Part shown: in pieces, positions 1-9,724 of the stretch
Layout: each line of letters opens with the position of its first letter
How positions within the stretch are numbered: position 1 is the stretch's first letter
From: Lachnoanaerobaculum gingivalis
Lineage (GTDB): Bacteria; Bacillota; Clostridia; Lachnospirales; Lachnospiraceae
Assembly (NCBI RefSeq): GCF_003862475.1
Contig: NZ_RRCO01000001.1
Location: forward strand, 248,001-312,000
DNA: 64,000 bases
Direction of reading: 5' to 3'
The notes under the pieces: model-generated
The model's database searches: none
The model's input: the letters and a program-made list of their open reading frames with translations, nothing else
Told to the model about the DNA's origin: nothing
Position numbers and translations under genes: made by a program

Positions 1-1236
1 GCCCTGATTGTTTTGAGTGTTCAAATTCTGATTGTTAAAATCACTCTGATACTGCCCGAAGTTTCCTGTATATCCACCGGTATAACCGCCTTCCTGATAG
101 CTCTCTCCGGCATGGTTTGCTGTAGGATTTATATAATTATTCTGCTCCGGCTGAGTCTGTACAGGTCTTTCCATACCCGCCGTATTCATTCCCTGCAAAT
201 ATGCATCATTTCTTTTCGGCATATTATCATTTTGATGCTTAGTATTTATATCTCTGATTAATTCTCCTACAGGAGTATCATTTATTGCATTGGTTACACC
301 TGTAGCAATAACTGTAATCTTCACACTGTCCGGCTCAGCATCATTATATGATACACCGAAAATAATATTTGCCTCTTCACTTACAAGCTCACGTACATAG
401 CCGGTTGCCTCATCTGCCTCAACAAGTCCGACATCACCTGCTATTGAAATAAGCACATGAGTGGCATTGTCAATACTTGTCTCAAGAAGCGGTGATGAAA
501 CAGCCGCCTTAACAGCATCAAGCGCCTTGTTGTCACCTGTTCCGTAGCCGATACCGATATGTGCAAGTCCCTTGCCTGTCATTACAGTCTGAACATCTGC
601 AAAGTCAAGGTTGATAATAGCGGTCTCACTTATAAGATCTGTAATGCCCTGAACACTCTGCTGCAATACTTCGTCAGCTTTTTTCAATGCATCAGGCATA
701 GTAGTCTTTCTGTCCACTATCTGAAGTAATTTCTCATTCGGTATCACAATCAAAGTATCCACATATTGCTTCAAATTCTCTATACCTGCAAGTGCATTTT
801 TCATTCTCTGTCTGCCTTCAAAAGGGAAAGGCTTTGTTACTACACCTACTGTAAGTATGCCGAGATCTTTTGACGCTCTGGCAATAACCGGTGATGCACC
901 TGTTCCTGTACCACCACCCATTCCACATGTAACAAATACCATATCTGCATTCTTCAGCTTATTTGTGATATCTTCAATATTCTCTTCTGCCGCTTTTTCT
1001 CCCACTTCAGGTTTTGCTCCGGCACCAAGTCCTTTTGTAAGCTTCTCTCCTATCTGTATAATAGTCCCAGCTTTACAATTAACCAAGGCCTGTTTATCGG
1101 TATTAACTCCAATAAATTCCACGCCTTCTACATTTTCATCAATCATTCTATTTACGGCATTGTTTCCGGCACCTCCGACACCAACCACGATGATCTTCGC
1201 TGTATTCTCATTTACCGGCTTATTTATTTCTAACAC
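1..1236 (-). CDS. ftsZ: Cell division GTPase FtsZ (3' end outside window)
   Basis: Tubulin-like GTPase that polymerises at mid-cell and recruits the division machinery. The first residues read [20 protein letters not shown], then [11 protein letters not shown] (about residues 21-31), the FtsZ nucleotide-binding start. The tubulin signature GMGGGTGTG lies near residues 104-112, encoded around positions 905-930. I chose the GTG at 1234-1236 because AGGAGG lies 9 bases upstream and no ATG is available before the conserved domain. The tail encoded at 1-300 is an Asn/Gln/Gly/Tyr-rich linker; the conserved C-terminal peptide and stop codon are not in the window. The gene follows divIB on the same strand but is separated by about 120 bp holding a good sigma-70-type promoter, so it can be expressed apart from the upstream dcw genes. 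Identity is certain; only the 3' end is missing. Confidence 0.97.
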   Translation of the reverse strand, partial: MLEINKPVNENTAKIIVVGVGGAGNNAVNRMIDENVEGVEFIGVNTDKQALVNCKAGTIIQIGEKLTKGLGAGAKPEVGEKAAEENIEDITNKLKNADMVFVTCGMGGGTGTGASPVIARASKDLGILTVGVVTKPFPFEGRQRMKNALAGIENLKQYVDTLIVIPNEKLLQIVDRKTTMPDALKKADEVLQQSVQGITDLISETAIINLDFADVQTVMTGKGLAHIGIGYGTGDNKALDAVKAAVSSPLLETSIDNATHVLISIAGDVGLVEADEATGYVRELVSEEANIIFGVSYNDAEPDSVKITVIATGVTNAINDTPVGELIRDINTKHQNDNMPKRNDAYLQGMNTAGMERPVQTQPEQNNYINPTANHAGESYQEGGYTGGYTGNFGQYQSDFNNQNLNTQNNQG

Positions 1237-1282
1237 AGATATATTCCTCCTGTACCCCTACACTTAAGCAAACTCTCATCTT

Positions 1283-1311
1283 ATAATAAAGGTTTTTCAT
1301 ATAAATATCAA
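1283..1311 (-). promoter_or_regulatory. Predicted ftsZ promoter
   Basis: On the minus strand TTGATA (1306-1311) and TATTAT (1283-1288) are separated by exactly 17 bases, and the ftsZ GTG starts about 47 bases downstream. This fits a vegetative sigma-A promoter in the divIB-ftsZ gap. It was read by eye and not tested. Confidence 0.6.
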
Positions 1312-1359
1312 CTTATTTTTCTTTAAAGACTTCTGTAATAGCTTAAGTATATCATATAG

Positions 1360-2058
1360 TTATCTCTTCTTAAAAGTATATGTTGTATTTTCTTTTATAG
1401 GATTATAATTATCCAGATAGAGTATTCCGGACAAATCCTTTATTTTCTCCCATATATCTCTCAATTCGCCTATTTTCCCGTTTAATTCACTCGAATCCCC
1501 CAGATAGACCTCTATTTTCCCTATATATAATGTTATATTATTATCTGAAGAAATTGTAATCTTATCTACCGTTATTCCGTATCCTACCAGAACCTGCGTA
1601 ATATTGAGCATTTCTTCAAAAACTTTTTCATTTGAGATCGGAAGTTTCTCATATAATACCACTCTTCCGAAATCCAAACCGTCTATTATCGGAATTCCGT
1701 CAAGAAGATTATTTGAACTCTCCACCACAATTCCGTCCTTATCAAAATACATATAGGAACTCATATATTTTACACAGCCTACAACACTTTTTTCATATAC
1801 TATAATATCGGCACTGTTCATTCCGGTTACATATATATCAACCCCTTGAATGAAAGGTATATTGTAATCTTTTTTTAATTTACTCCGTATAAAATTATAA
1901 AGTGTTATTTTCGATAATTCATTCGGAAAAAGCATTTCCTTCATTTCTTCATCAGTATATCTTGTATTTCCTCCAAAATTGAAATCGGTTATTTTGACCG
2001 AGAAAATTCCGACAAGTATAAAGGCAATGCAAAATAAAACAATGTAAAACTTCTTCAT
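1360..2058 (-). CDS. divIB: Cell division protein DivIB/FtsQ
   Basis: Bitopic division protein of the DivIB-DivIC-FtsL subcomplex, which links FtsZ-ring assembly to septal peptidoglycan synthesis. The 232-residue product has a short basic start, one membrane segment (about residues 4-21), then a POTRA-like region opening with the FNFGGNTRYTDEEM stretch (about 27-40), and an extracytoplasmic beta domain ending in a basic tail. Sequence conservation in this family is low, so the call rests on size, topology and place between ftsW and ftsZ. It starts only 1 base after ftsW ends, so the two are translationally coupled. murG, which in many Firmicutes lies between ftsW and ftsQ, is absent here. Confidence 0.88.
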   Translation of the reverse strand: MKKFYIVLFCIAFILVGIFSVKITDFNFGGNTRYTDEEMKEMLFPNELSKITLYNFIRSKLKKDYNIPFIQGVDIYVTGMNSADIIVYEKSVVGCVKYMSSYMYFDKDGIVVESSNNLLDGIPIIDGLDFGRVVLYEKLPISNEKVFEEMLNITQVLVGYGITVDKITISSDNNITLYIGKIEVYLGDSSELNGKIGELRDIWEKIKDLSGILYLDNYNPIKENTTYTFKKR

Positions 2059-2059
2059 A

Positions 2060-3406
2060 TCAGTAGTCCAGCTTTATTGATCTTGCGACACTCAAAACAA
2101 TTCCCATCTCTCCAAGCAGTACCAAAATAGATGTACCTCCGTAACTTATAAATGGAAGTGAAACTCCGGTATTCGGCAATACTCCCGTTACAACCGCAAT
2201 ATTAAGTATAACCTGCAAAGACAAATGTATAAAAATTCCCACCACAAGATACACACCTTCAGGGTCCTTTACAGAAAATGATATCTTTATCATTCTGTAT
2301 ATTAAAAATACAAATGCACCCATTATAAGTCCTGCGCCGAAAAGTCCGAGTTCTTCCACTATTATAGCAAAAATCATATCATTTTGTGACTCCGGAAGGA
2401 AAAACTTTTGCATTCCCTGTCCAAGCCCCTTTCCGAATAAACTTCCTGAGCCTATAGCATAAAGTCCCTGTATTACCTGATATCCTCCGTCTCTGCTGAA
2501 CTTCTCAGGCTCCGCCCAAACAAGCAATCTTGTCAAATGATAGTCTCTTGCTCCTCTTTCATATATAAATTTTACAAAAGGTTTTGAGAAAAACAAAATT
2601 ACACCCATTGCGATTGCACCTACTGTGTGAAGCCTCTTATTTGATGTGCCTAAAAAGCTCATACAAAACGCAATTAAAAATATAATTATGGATGTGCTCA
2701 AATTTTCAACCATAACCAATAATGTCGGAACAAATACCGCTCCGAATAGAATCCAAAGCTTCTTTTCAGCTACCTTTCTGTCTGTCGAATGTAAATCATT
2801 TTTATATTTTACCAAATAGTAAGACGAAAAAATAATAATTGCCACCTTTACAAACTCTGAGGGCTGGAATTTTATACCGAACAGATTAATCCATCTTCTC
2901 GCTCCGTTTGCATCCCTACCGATAACTAAAACAGCTCCTACAAGCCCGGTCGCAACCAAATAAATAGGCTTCGACAATTTTATCCAAAATTGGTAAGGTA
3001 TTATTGATACAATTATCATCAGAATGAGACCCAAGCCAACAAAGATAAGCTGTTTATTTACAAAATAAGCGGAGTTTTTAAACTTCAAATCTGCAGTATA
3101 TGAACTTGCCGAATAAATCATTATCAAGCCCAACATCAACAAAAACAAAATAATAAATATAGGACTGTAATCATAAAACCTTCTTTTTTTAATTTGATTT
3201 TTTTTAGTTTCATTTTTTTTACTGTCATTAACAACCGGTTTCTTAACTCCGACTTTTCTTATTTTATTTTCTTTAGCAGTATCAACTTTTATTTTTTTCT
3301 GTCCGCCTTTTTCCACCTTTATTTTTCTTTTCACGGCTTGGTTTTGCAATTCTTTTTTTGCTACATTTTTAATTTTGGCTTTATTCTTCTTTATATCATC
3401 AGCCAT
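2060..3406 (-). CDS. ftsW: SEDS peptidoglycan glycosyltransferase FtsW
   Basis: Integral-membrane SEDS-family enzyme that polymerises lipid II at the septum with a class B PBP partner. About ten membrane segments begin near residue 80, with family motifs NGARRWI, QPSEFVK and ISYGGTS. The first 75 residues are an unusually long, very lysine-rich cytoplasmic extension (many KK and KN pairs) not needed for the SEDS fold; it may bind nucleic acid or acidic lipids, but that is inference. The gene lies 1 base from murD and 1 base from divIB. Within the SEDS family RodA or SpoVE are alternatives; dcw position favours FtsW/SpoVE, and the neighbouring PBP is its natural partner. Confidence 0.93.
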   Translation of the reverse strand: MADDIKKNKAKIKNVAKKELQNQAVKRKIKVEKGGQKKIKVDTAKENKIRKVGVKKPVVNDSKKNETKKNQIKKRRFYDYSPIFIILFLLMLGLIMIYSASSYTADLKFKNSAYFVNKQLIFVGLGLILMIIVSIIPYQFWIKLSKPIYLVATGLVGAVLVIGRDANGARRWINLFGIKFQPSEFVKVAIIIFSSYYLVKYKNDLHSTDRKVAEKKLWILFGAVFVPTLLVMVENLSTSIIIFLIAFCMSFLGTSNKRLHTVGAIAMGVILFFSKPFVKFIYERGARDYHLTRLLVWAEPEKFSRDGGYQVIQGLYAIGSGSLFGKGLGQGMQKFFLPESQNDMIFAIIVEELGLFGAGLIMGAFVFLIYRMIKISFSVKDPEGVYLVVGIFIHLSLQVILNIAVVTGVLPNTGVSLPFISYGGTSILVLLGEMGIVLSVARSIKLDY

Positions 3407-3407
3407 A

Positions 3408-4754
3408 TTATCCTAATTCCCTAACACAGTCCTTAAATATTCTTCCACGCTCCTCATAGTTTTTGAACATTCCCCAACTTGCACAGGCAGGTGAAAGAAG
3501 TACATATTCTCCAGTTTTTGCTTCATTTGCACATATTTCTACAGCCTCCTGCATGCTGTCGACCGTAACTATATCATTAAAGCCGTGTTTTTTTGCACAC
3601 TCTTCTATCTTCCCTGCTGTAGCTCCCATAAGTACAAGCTTTTTAACCTTTGTACCGAAGCTCTCTATCCATTCATCATACTCAGAGCCCTTATCATATC
3701 CGCCGGCAATAATATATGTTGCCGCAGGCATCGCAAGTACGGCTTGAATCGCCGCATCCGGATTTGTACCCTTGGAGTCGTTATAATATCTGACTCCGTT
3801 AACCTCTTTTACAAATTCTATTCTGTGCTCAACAGCATGAAATGCGTAACATGAATTTACGATACTGTCTATAGGTACACCGTATGAAGATGATATCGCT
3901 ATTGCGGCCATAACATTCTCATAATTATGTCTGCCAAGTATATTTAACTTCTTTGTATCCAAAATTTCTTTTGCAACACCGTCCTTACTCTGCATAATAA
4001 TATCTTTGTCCAGATAAAATCCGTTTTCAAGCTTTCTCTTGCTTGAAAAGAATACGACTTTAGCTTTTACCCTGTTTGCAAATTCTCTCAAAGCCTCATC
4101 TTCATAGTTTAAAATACAAAAATCATCTTCAGTTTGATTTTTACTTATATCTTCTTTTACTTTGATATAGTTCTCCATAGTATGATGTCTGTTTAAATGA
4201 TCCGGAGTTATATTCAAAATAGCCGATATATTCGGTCTGAAGTCAATAATCGTTTCCAATTGGAATGACGATGTCTCAAGTACCGTAACTGAATCTTCAT
4301 CCGTTTTATCTGCAATATCGGTATAAGGTATTCCTATATTTCCAACCGTGAAGCTGCTTTTTGCAAAATTTGACATTATCTCGCCGACAAGTGATGTTGT
4401 GGTTGTCTTACCGTTTGTACCTGTTATAGCTATCAATCCGCCTTTATCGTATTTAAACCCAAGCTCAATTTCACTCCATATCGGAATGTTATTCGCTTTA
4501 AGTACCTGTACAAAATCAGTCTCCAAATCTATTCCCGGACTTATAACAAGATATGACATATCCTCTAAATCTGACTTTTTTAATTCCCCGAGAATAATAT
4601 TTATATTTTTGTGATATGCCTTATCAAACTTTGCAAGTATTTCTTCTTTATTAAGTTCTTTATTACTGTCAAAGAGTATTACCGCCTCATTATTTTTTAA
4701 AAGTAATGTGGCGGCTGATATACCGCTCTTTCCTAAGCCCGCAACTCCAATCAT
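3408..4754 (-). CDS. murD: UDP-N-acetylmuramoyl-L-alanine--D-glutamate ligase
   Basis: Cytoplasmic Mur ligase that adds D-Glu to UDP-MurNAc-L-Ala using ATP. The 448-residue length is normal. The N-terminal Rossmann-like domain begins GVAGLGKSG (residues 3-11); the ATP loop TGTNGKTTTT is at 111-120; the C-terminal domain has the HRIEFV and YNDSKGTNPDA motifs typical of MurD. The gene sits between mraY (8-base gap) and ftsW (1-base gap) in one minus-strand transcription unit with other precursor-pathway genes. Start ATG at 4754 is followed at once by the conserved domain, so no earlier start is needed. Confidence 0.97.
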   Translation of the reverse strand: MIGVAGLGKSGISAATLLLKNNEAVILFDSNKELNKEEILAKFDKAYHKNINIILGELKKSDLEDMSYLVISPGIDLETDFVQVLKANNIPIWSEIELGFKYDKGGLIAITGTNGKTTTTSLVGEIMSNFAKSSFTVGNIGIPYTDIADKTDEDSVTVLETSSFQLETIIDFRPNISAILNITPDHLNRHHTMENYIKVKEDISKNQTEDDFCILNYEDEALREFANRVKAKVVFFSSKRKLENGFYLDKDIIMQSKDGVAKEILDTKKLNILGRHNYENVMAAIAISSSYGVPIDSIVNSCYAFHAVEHRIEFVKEVNGVRYYNDSKGTNPDAAIQAVLAMPAATYIIAGGYDKGSEYDEWIESFGTKVKKLVLMGATAGKIEECAKKHGFNDIVTVDSMQEAVEICANEAKTGEYVLLSPACASWGMFKNYEERGRIFKDCVRELG

Positions 4755-4762
4755 ATTGCCTC

Positions 4763-5731
4763 CTACATAAACAGATAAACTAAAATACCAAGTATTATGG
4801 TAACTATACCAAATACTGTCACAGTCCTTGTCTCAGACCAGCCACAGAGTTCAAAATGGTGATGTATAGGTGCCATCTTGAAAAATCTTTTTCCTTTTGT
4901 GGCTTTAAAATATCCCACCTGAATGATTACCGATATTACCTCTATCATATATATAAATCCGACAACTGCAATAAATGCAGGTATCCTGCACATAAGTGCA
5001 TATGATGAGACAAAACCTCCAAGTGCCAAAGAACCCGTGTCTCCCATAAACACCTTGGCAGGGTAAGCGTTAAATATCAAAAATCCCATAAGACTGCCTA
5101 TAACCGCACCGGTAACAGGTGTAACCGAAAAACTGCCTTTTAATCCTATAAGCATAAAGAATAATGCTACTATAACTGTAACGGTTGAGCATAATCCGTC
5201 AAGTCCGTCGGTAAAATTCACACCGTTATCCGTTCCCAGTATTACAAACAGAGCAAATGGTATCCATATAACACCAAGCTTTAATATTATACCTTTATCA
5301 AATGAGCCTGTGAAAGGTATAAGAACACCGTAGTCAAGTCCGTATATTTTATACAGATACATTATAAAAATCACACTGACTACAAGCTGAAGTATAAATT
5401 TTTGTGATGACTTCAGTCCTTCAGACTGTTTTTTCTTTATTTTCAGTATATCATCCAAAAGACCTATTATACCATAGGATATAGTAAATAAGAATACTAC
5501 AGCCACTTCTTTATACTTAGGTATCAAAAACAGGCTTGCAACCAATATACCGGCCAGAAATGAAATTCCGCCCATCGTTGGAGTACCTGTCTTCTTCAAA
5601 TGTTCCTTAGGCCCGTCATCTCTTACCATCTGTCCGAATTTAAACCTGTGTAAAACGGGAATAAACAAAGGACATGCAATTGCGGTAACAACAAAACCTA
5701 TCAATAATGCAATCAATGTATCTCTTAACAT
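4763..5731 (-). CDS. mraY: Phospho-N-acetylmuramoyl-pentapeptide-transferase MraY
   Basis: Membrane enzyme that transfers phospho-MurNAc-pentapeptide to undecaprenyl phosphate, giving lipid I. The 322-residue product has ten predicted membrane segments and the catalytic and substrate motifs of the family: LLDD at 91-94, NFTDGLDGL near 170-180, and the histidine motif PIHHHFE near residue 290. It is placed between the PBP gene (15-base gap) and murD, the standard dcw order. No oddities seen. Confidence 0.97.
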   Translation of the reverse strand: MLRDTLIALLIGFVVTAIACPLFIPVLHRFKFGQMVRDDGPKEHLKKTGTPTMGGISFLAGILVASLFLIPKYKEVAVVFLFTISYGIIGLLDDILKIKKKQSEGLKSSQKFILQLVVSVIFIMYLYKIYGLDYGVLIPFTGSFDKGIILKLGVIWIPFALFVILGTDNGVNFTDGLDGLCSTVTVIVALFFMLIGLKGSFSVTPVTGAVIGSLMGFLIFNAYPAKVFMGDTGSLALGGFVSSYALMCRIPAFIAVVGFIYMIEVISVIIQVGYFKATKGKRFFKMAPIHHHFELCGWSETRTVTVFGIVTIILGILVYLFM

Positions 5732-5746
5732 AATATCTCCAAAATT

Positions 5747-7786
5747 TTATTCTTCTCCCTCTCCGGCAGGTGCTCCCGGAAGTCCGTTTCCACCGTCGTT
5801 AGGTATTACTTCTTCTGTAGAATAGTTCTTTGACTCCTCTTGCTTTTGAGTATTACTGTCTGTAATACCCTCTGCAGCCGGGAATTTACTTACATCTATA
5901 CTTTCGTCTACATTTGAATATATATTCATATATGGCAATACTTCAGTCATAATTTTTGAGAACAAGGAGCTTGCATATGCAGATCTTGCCTGATCCGCCA
6001 CATGAGGAGTATCCACAAGAACATAGCATACAACTTCCGGCGCTTGTGCAGGTACGCTTCCTATAAATGAAACCAGATAATTTCCGTTTCCTCTGGGATA
6101 CTTCTCTGCAGTACCGGTTTTTCCACCGACATCATAACCCGCAACCGCCGCTGCACTACCTGTTCCTTCCGCTACAGTTCTCCTAAGCGCTTCATTTATA
6201 AACGCAGTGGTATGTGCGGAAACCGTCTCTCTTACAAGCTCCGGCTCAATATTTTCTATTATTGCACCTTTTGAATTCAAAATCTGCTTTACAACATGAG
6301 GTTGATAATATGAACCGCCGTTTACAACAGATGAATACGCAGCCGCAAGTTGAATCATAGTTGTATTATAATTCTGTCCGAAAGAGTTTGTTGCAAGATC
6401 CGTTGCGCTTGCATTATCCGCCGTATGTATAAGTCCGCTTGTATCCGCTTCTCCCGGCAAATCTATTGCTGTCTTTGAACCGAATCCGAATACCTTTTGA
6501 TATTCATAAAATTTCTGACTTCCTTCAGCTCTTGAAATATCCATCATAGCCACATTGCATGACTCCATAAGGGCCTCGGTAACATTCAATACACCGTGAC
6601 CGTTTCTGTTGGCACATCTTATCTTCCAGCCGCCGACTTCTTCAAATCCCTTACAGTCATAGCTTTCATTACCTGTTATAACGCCCTCTTCCATGGCGGA
6701 AGCTACCGTAAACACCTTTGAAGGTGAGCCAGGCTCATATGTATCGCTGACAGCGTAGTTTCTCCATATATTACTTAGCGCATCCACCTTTGCCTTGTCA
6801 TCCATCTCTGCCTGCTGTTCAGGTGAGTAATAATTATTCAAATCTCTGGGATTATTCAAATCAAATGTTCTGCTGGTAGCCAAAGCAAGAATTTCACCGT
6901 TATTAGGATTCATCACTATTGCCGCAGTCATATTTGAACCTGTAGAACTTTGCCATTCGGCAATATGTTTTTCTACAATCTTTTGGATATTCAAATCTAT
7001 GGTCGAAACCACCTTATTTCCGTCTGTAGGATTTTTAATCACTCTTTCAAGAGACGATTCATCATTTAAATATCCGTATTCCCTGCCCGATACTCCGATT
7101 AATTGATCATTGTAATACTGCTCTATTCCGGAATTACCACTCAAATCTTCATTATTTGCAAACCCTATAACATTACATGCACTTGAGCCGTAAGGATATC
7201 TTCTTACATAACTTTCTTCAAACCAGATACCGTATACTCTTTCAGAGCTTTTACTCTCTTTGTAAGACTTATTGTACTCTTCTTTTTTTTCTTCAAAAGC
7301 TATTTTTTGATCATAGCTTATATCTTTAGCATATTTTACATATGAGCTGTCCGACTTTTGGGCAATAGTACTTTTCAACTCATCGATGCTGTATCCGAAA
7401 ACTTCACTCAATACAGATACTGTAGCATTTAGGTAATCTTCCTGATCGCTGTTTATTTGTTTCGGATCAATTATCAAATTGTAAACCTTTTCACTTGTGG
7501 CAATATATGTTCCGTTTCTATCGAGTATATCACCCCTTTTATAAGGTATATCTCGTGAATCATATTTTTGCTGTGACAGAATCTTCTGATTGTATTCCTT
7601 AGACTTACTTCTTTGTAACATAAAAATCTTAAAAAACAATGCAGCGAAAGCAATTATAATCATAAACAGGATGATTACAAGCCTTCCCTGCAAATTATCT
7701 AAAGGATTGGAAGTACTTCCATCCTTACCTTTTTTATTATTTCCCTTTTTATCTCGGGATATCTTCAAATTGTCTGACATATTCAC
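5747..7786 (-). CDS. Class B penicillin-binding protein (FtsI/SpoVD type)
   Basis: Septal transpeptidase that crosslinks peptidoglycan, the likely partner of FtsW. The 679-residue protein has a Lys/Asn-rich cytoplasmic start, one membrane anchor (about 35-57), a dimerisation domain beginning with the RGDILDRNG motif (84-92), and the transpeptidase domain: S354-P-S-K357 (SxxK), SCN near 405 and KTGTAEK near 555. There is no PASTA repeat at the C-terminus, which ends in an acidic, Gly/Pro-rich tail; this separates it from canonical SpoVD proteins with PASTA domains. The start overlaps the ftsL 3' end by 38 bases. I leave the symbol empty because ftsI, pbpB and spoVD cannot be told apart from sequence alone. 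Confidence 0.93.
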   Translation of the reverse strand: MNMSDNLKISRDKKGNNKKGKDGSTSNPLDNLQGRLVIILFMIIIAFAALFFKIFMLQRSKSKEYNQKILSQQKYDSRDIPYKRGDILDRNGTYIATSEKVYNLIIDPKQINSDQEDYLNATVSVLSEVFGYSIDELKSTIAQKSDSSYVKYAKDISYDQKIAFEEKKEEYNKSYKESKSSERVYGIWFEESYVRRYPYGSSACNVIGFANNEDLSGNSGIEQYYNDQLIGVSGREYGYLNDESSLERVIKNPTDGNKVVSTIDLNIQKIVEKHIAEWQSSTGSNMTAAIVMNPNNGEILALATSRTFDLNNPRDLNNYYSPEQQAEMDDKAKVDALSNIWRNYAVSDTYEPGSPSKVFTVASAMEEGVITGNESYDCKGFEEVGGWKIRCANRNGHGVLNVTEALMESCNVAMMDISRAEGSQKFYEYQKVFGFGSKTAIDLPGEADTSGLIHTADNASATDLATNSFGQNYNTTMIQLAAAYSSVVNGGSYYQPHVVKQILNSKGAIIENIEPELVRETVSAHTTAFINEALRRTVAEGTGSAAAVAGYDVGGKTGTAEKYPRGNGNYLVSFIGSVPAQAPEVVCYVLVDTPHVADQARSAYASSLFSKIMTEVLPYMNIYSNVDESIDVSKFPAAEGITDSNTQKQEESKNYSTEEVIPNDGGNGLPGAPAGEGEE

Positions 7787-8255
7787 TTTCCGTTTTTTCG
7801 TATGTTATAACTTGATTCTTCTTAGCATAAATCATACCCAACTTATTTGTAGCTACATCATATATATGATCCAAATCAACGTAAGTCGCAATCATATTCT
7901 CTAAAGAATCATTTTCATTTTTCAACTTTTCAAGATTTGACTCATTTTTTTGTGTCTGCTTTATAGTGGAAGTCAGTTTTGACTGCATTGCAATGTAGTT
8001 TGCACACAAAAACAACATGGCTATCATAGCTGCTGAAAACACAACAAGATAAGGGAAGTCCATGGATAATGCTCTTTCCCTATTTTTCCTTATCATTCTG
8101 TTAGTTTTTGCCGCTTCACCTTCAGAAGACTTAGGTTCTTTTTTCGGAACGGCTGTTTCCACTTTTCTTACAACATTACCGTCTACATAATATTCTGTCT
8201 CTGTACCGTGCTTTTTCTTCGTTCCTTGCCTTTTTCTCTTAACAGTTTCTTTCAT
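7749..8255 (-). CDS. ftsL: FtsL-like septum protein
   Basis: Small bitopic protein with a basic cytoplasmic half, one membrane segment (about residues 67-88) and an extracytoplasmic coiled coil with heptad-like Leu/Asn spacing (about 92-120), ending in a short region that resembles the FtsL/DivIC 'LG' segment (NKLGMIYAKK). The 168-residue length and location between rsmH and the PBP gene match FtsL. It follows the rsmH stop directly and overlaps the PBP gene by 38 bases, so coupled translation is likely. The family is poorly conserved; the call depends strongly on context. Confidence 0.85.
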   Translation of the reverse strand: MKETVKRKRQGTKKKHGTETEYYVDGNVVRKVETAVPKKEPKSSEGEAAKTNRMIRKNRERALSMDFPYLVVFSAAMIAMLFLCANYIAMQSKLTSTIKQTQKNESNLEKLKNENDSLENMIATYVDLDHIYDVATNKLGMIYAKKNQVITYEKTESEYVRQFEDIPR

Positions 8256-9191
8256 TTAGACTCCCTTTTCAAATACTCTAAGTTTTGCACTTTTGGATCT
8301 GGAATTTTCCTCCAGTTCCTCCTCACTTGGCAGTATCGCCTTTCTCGTAATAACTCTTCCCTTTGATTTATTCCCGCAAACACAGACAGGAAACTTTTTC
8401 GGACAAACACATGGTGACTCGGCTTTTTTAAATGCCTGCTTTACTATTCTGTCCTCCAAAGAATGAAATGTGATAACAGACAACCTTCCGCCCGGTTTCA
8501 ATAAATCAATCATTACATCTAATGAATCGGTTAAAACCTCAAGCTCTTTGTTTAATTCAATCCTTATGGCCTGAAATGTTCTCTTTGCAGGATGCCCTCC
8601 TGTTACCTGTATTTTCATAGGAATAGAAGCTTTTATAATATCTACCAGTTCAAATGTGGTTTCTATTCTCTTCTTATTCCTATATTCAACAATATGTTTT
8701 GCAATATTCTTTGCAAATCTGTCTTCACCATAGTCTCTGATGATATGAAAGAGTTCCGACTCCGAATAATCGTTTACAATATCGGACGCCTTTAACTCGT
8801 TTCTGTCATCCATTCTCATATCAAGCGGAGCATCATATCTATAGGTAAATCCTCTTTCGGCGGTATCAAGCTGATATGAAGACACGCCAAGGTCAATATA
8901 TATTCCGTCAACCTTGTCTATGTTTTCTTTTTTTAATATATTTTCTATATTAACATAGTTGTCTCTTATAATAATAACATTATTACTGTAATCATTCAAT
9001 CTTTGAGTAGCAGCCTTAATAGCATCCGAGTCTCGGTCAATTCCTATAAGTTTACCGCTTCCCAGTCGTTTAACCACTTCTAAGGCATGTCCTCCACCAC
9101 CTAAAGTGCCGTCAACATAGCAGCCGTCGGCTTTTATATTCAAAGATTCTATCACTTCATTCAAAAGCACCGATTTGTGATTGAAAGTCAT
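8256..9191 (-). CDS. rsmH: 16S rRNA (cytosine(1402)-N(4))-methyltransferase RsmH
   Basis: AdoMet-dependent enzyme that N4-methylates C1402 in the ribosomal P site; also called MraW. The protein begins [17 protein letters not shown], the standard family start, so I place the start at 9191 rather than at an upstream in-frame codon (9248). The AdoMet loop [10 protein letters not shown] follows at about residues 27-36, [11 protein letters not shown] near 100, and a cysteine-rich stretch [13 protein letters not shown] near 265. It is the first gene of the dcw unit here; mraZ, which usually precedes it, is missing. A promoter lies about 65 bases upstream at the edge of the IS-associated duplication. 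Confidence 0.96.
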   Translation of the reverse strand: MTFNHKSVLLNEVIESLNIKADGCYVDGTLGGGGHALEVVKRLGSGKLIGIDRDSDAIKAATQRLNDYSNNVIIIRDNYVNIENILKKENIDKVDGIYIDLGVSSYQLDTAERGFTYRYDAPLDMRMDDRNELKASDIVNDYSESELFHIIRDYGEDRFAKNIAKHIVEYRNKKRIETTFELVDIIKASIPMKIQVTGGHPAKRTFQAIRIELNKELEVLTDSLDVMIDLLKPGGRLSVITFHSLEDRIVKQAFKKAESPCVCPKKFPVCVCGNKSKGRVITRKAILPSEEELEENSRSKSAKLRVFEKGV

Positions 9192-9255
9192 AATAAATCC
9201 CATCCCTATAATATCTGCGGAGGATATACCTAAGCACAACTCCACCACTATAAGA

Positions 9256-9284
9256 ATATTAGACTACTCCGGTAAAAAAATCAA
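9256..9284 (-). promoter_or_regulatory. Predicted dcw (rsmH) promoter
   Basis: On the minus strand TTGATT (9279-9284) and TAATAT (9256-9261) are 17 bases apart, upstream of rsmH. The whole promoter lies inside the duplicated block, 2 bases from its edge, so an identical copy exists at 11586-11614, where it now faces into the IS right end. Confidence 0.6.
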
Positions 9285-9305
9285 GTTTTTATATTCTTAA
9301 AATTA

Positions 9306-9344
9306 ATATGCACCCGAAAATAAACTTTATTTCCCGGTGCATAT
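9306..9344 (-). terminator. Hairpin terminator, left duplicated copy
   Basis: Inverted repeat ATATGCACC...GGTGCATAT with AT-rich inner pairs (two imperfect positions), followed on the minus strand by a T-rich stretch. In this copy it follows only the truncated gene remnant and precedes the rsmH promoter. Confidence 0.6.
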
Positions 9345-9347
9345 CAT

Positions 9348-9614
9348 TTAAATATTTAAAAATCCTATAGTTGACATTAAAAGCATAAACAAAAATAAAA
9401 TAAACATTATTGTTGCTTTTATAAAACTGTACTTTAAATGTTCCTCATTCTTGAAATATTTTATTGCATCCAACAGACAACTTACTGAAAACAATAAAAA
9501 TATCAAAGGGAAAAATATTGCATACTTATTTGGTGATAAAAACGCGAATACCACCATCACTATGATAACAATCGCGGGAGTTTGACAGCTAACTACTCCC
9601 TTTATAAACCTCAA
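9348..9614 (-). pseudogene. 5'-truncated copy of small membrane-protein gene
   Basis: Codons from 9575 down to 9348 are identical to the C-terminal 75 residues of the intact gene at 11678-11965. Upstream of 9575 the reading frame runs into IS sequence, which supplies an unrelated start (MRFIKGVVSCQTPA...). No ribosome binding site was seen before that start. It is a by-product of the long target duplication and not a second functional gene; a chimeric membrane peptide could only be made by transcription out of the IS. Confidence 0.8.
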
Positions 9615-9724
9615 CCCCTTATAAAGACTGGATTTCAGTCTTATTTTTTTGTCAATTCTTATGTTATTTTTTGTAGCTATTTATAGTTAGATATGGTATA
9701 ATATGAGCATGGAGGTGGAATGCT

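Larger units (their letters stand above)
9254..9575. repeat. Left copy of 322-bp direct repeat (IS target-site duplication)
   Basis: This block is repeated at 11584-11905, 2330 bases away, with no difference that I found by eye. The copies start at GAATATTAGACTACTCC and end at GATAACAATCGC. They bracket the IS1634-like element. The copy holds the rsmH promoter, a terminator and the C-terminal three quarters of the small membrane-protein gene. IS1634-family elements are known for very long target duplications, so I interpret this as one. Confidence 0.9.

Noticed and set aside
857-1267. 136-residue plus-strand frame
   Set aside because: It is the antisense shadow of ftsZ, whose GTPase motifs are clear on the minus strand.
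9348-9614. 88-residue membrane protein as a second functional gene
   Set aside because: Its last 75 residues are an exact duplicate of the gene at 11678-11965, and its start is IS sequence without a ribosome binding site; it is the product of the target duplication.
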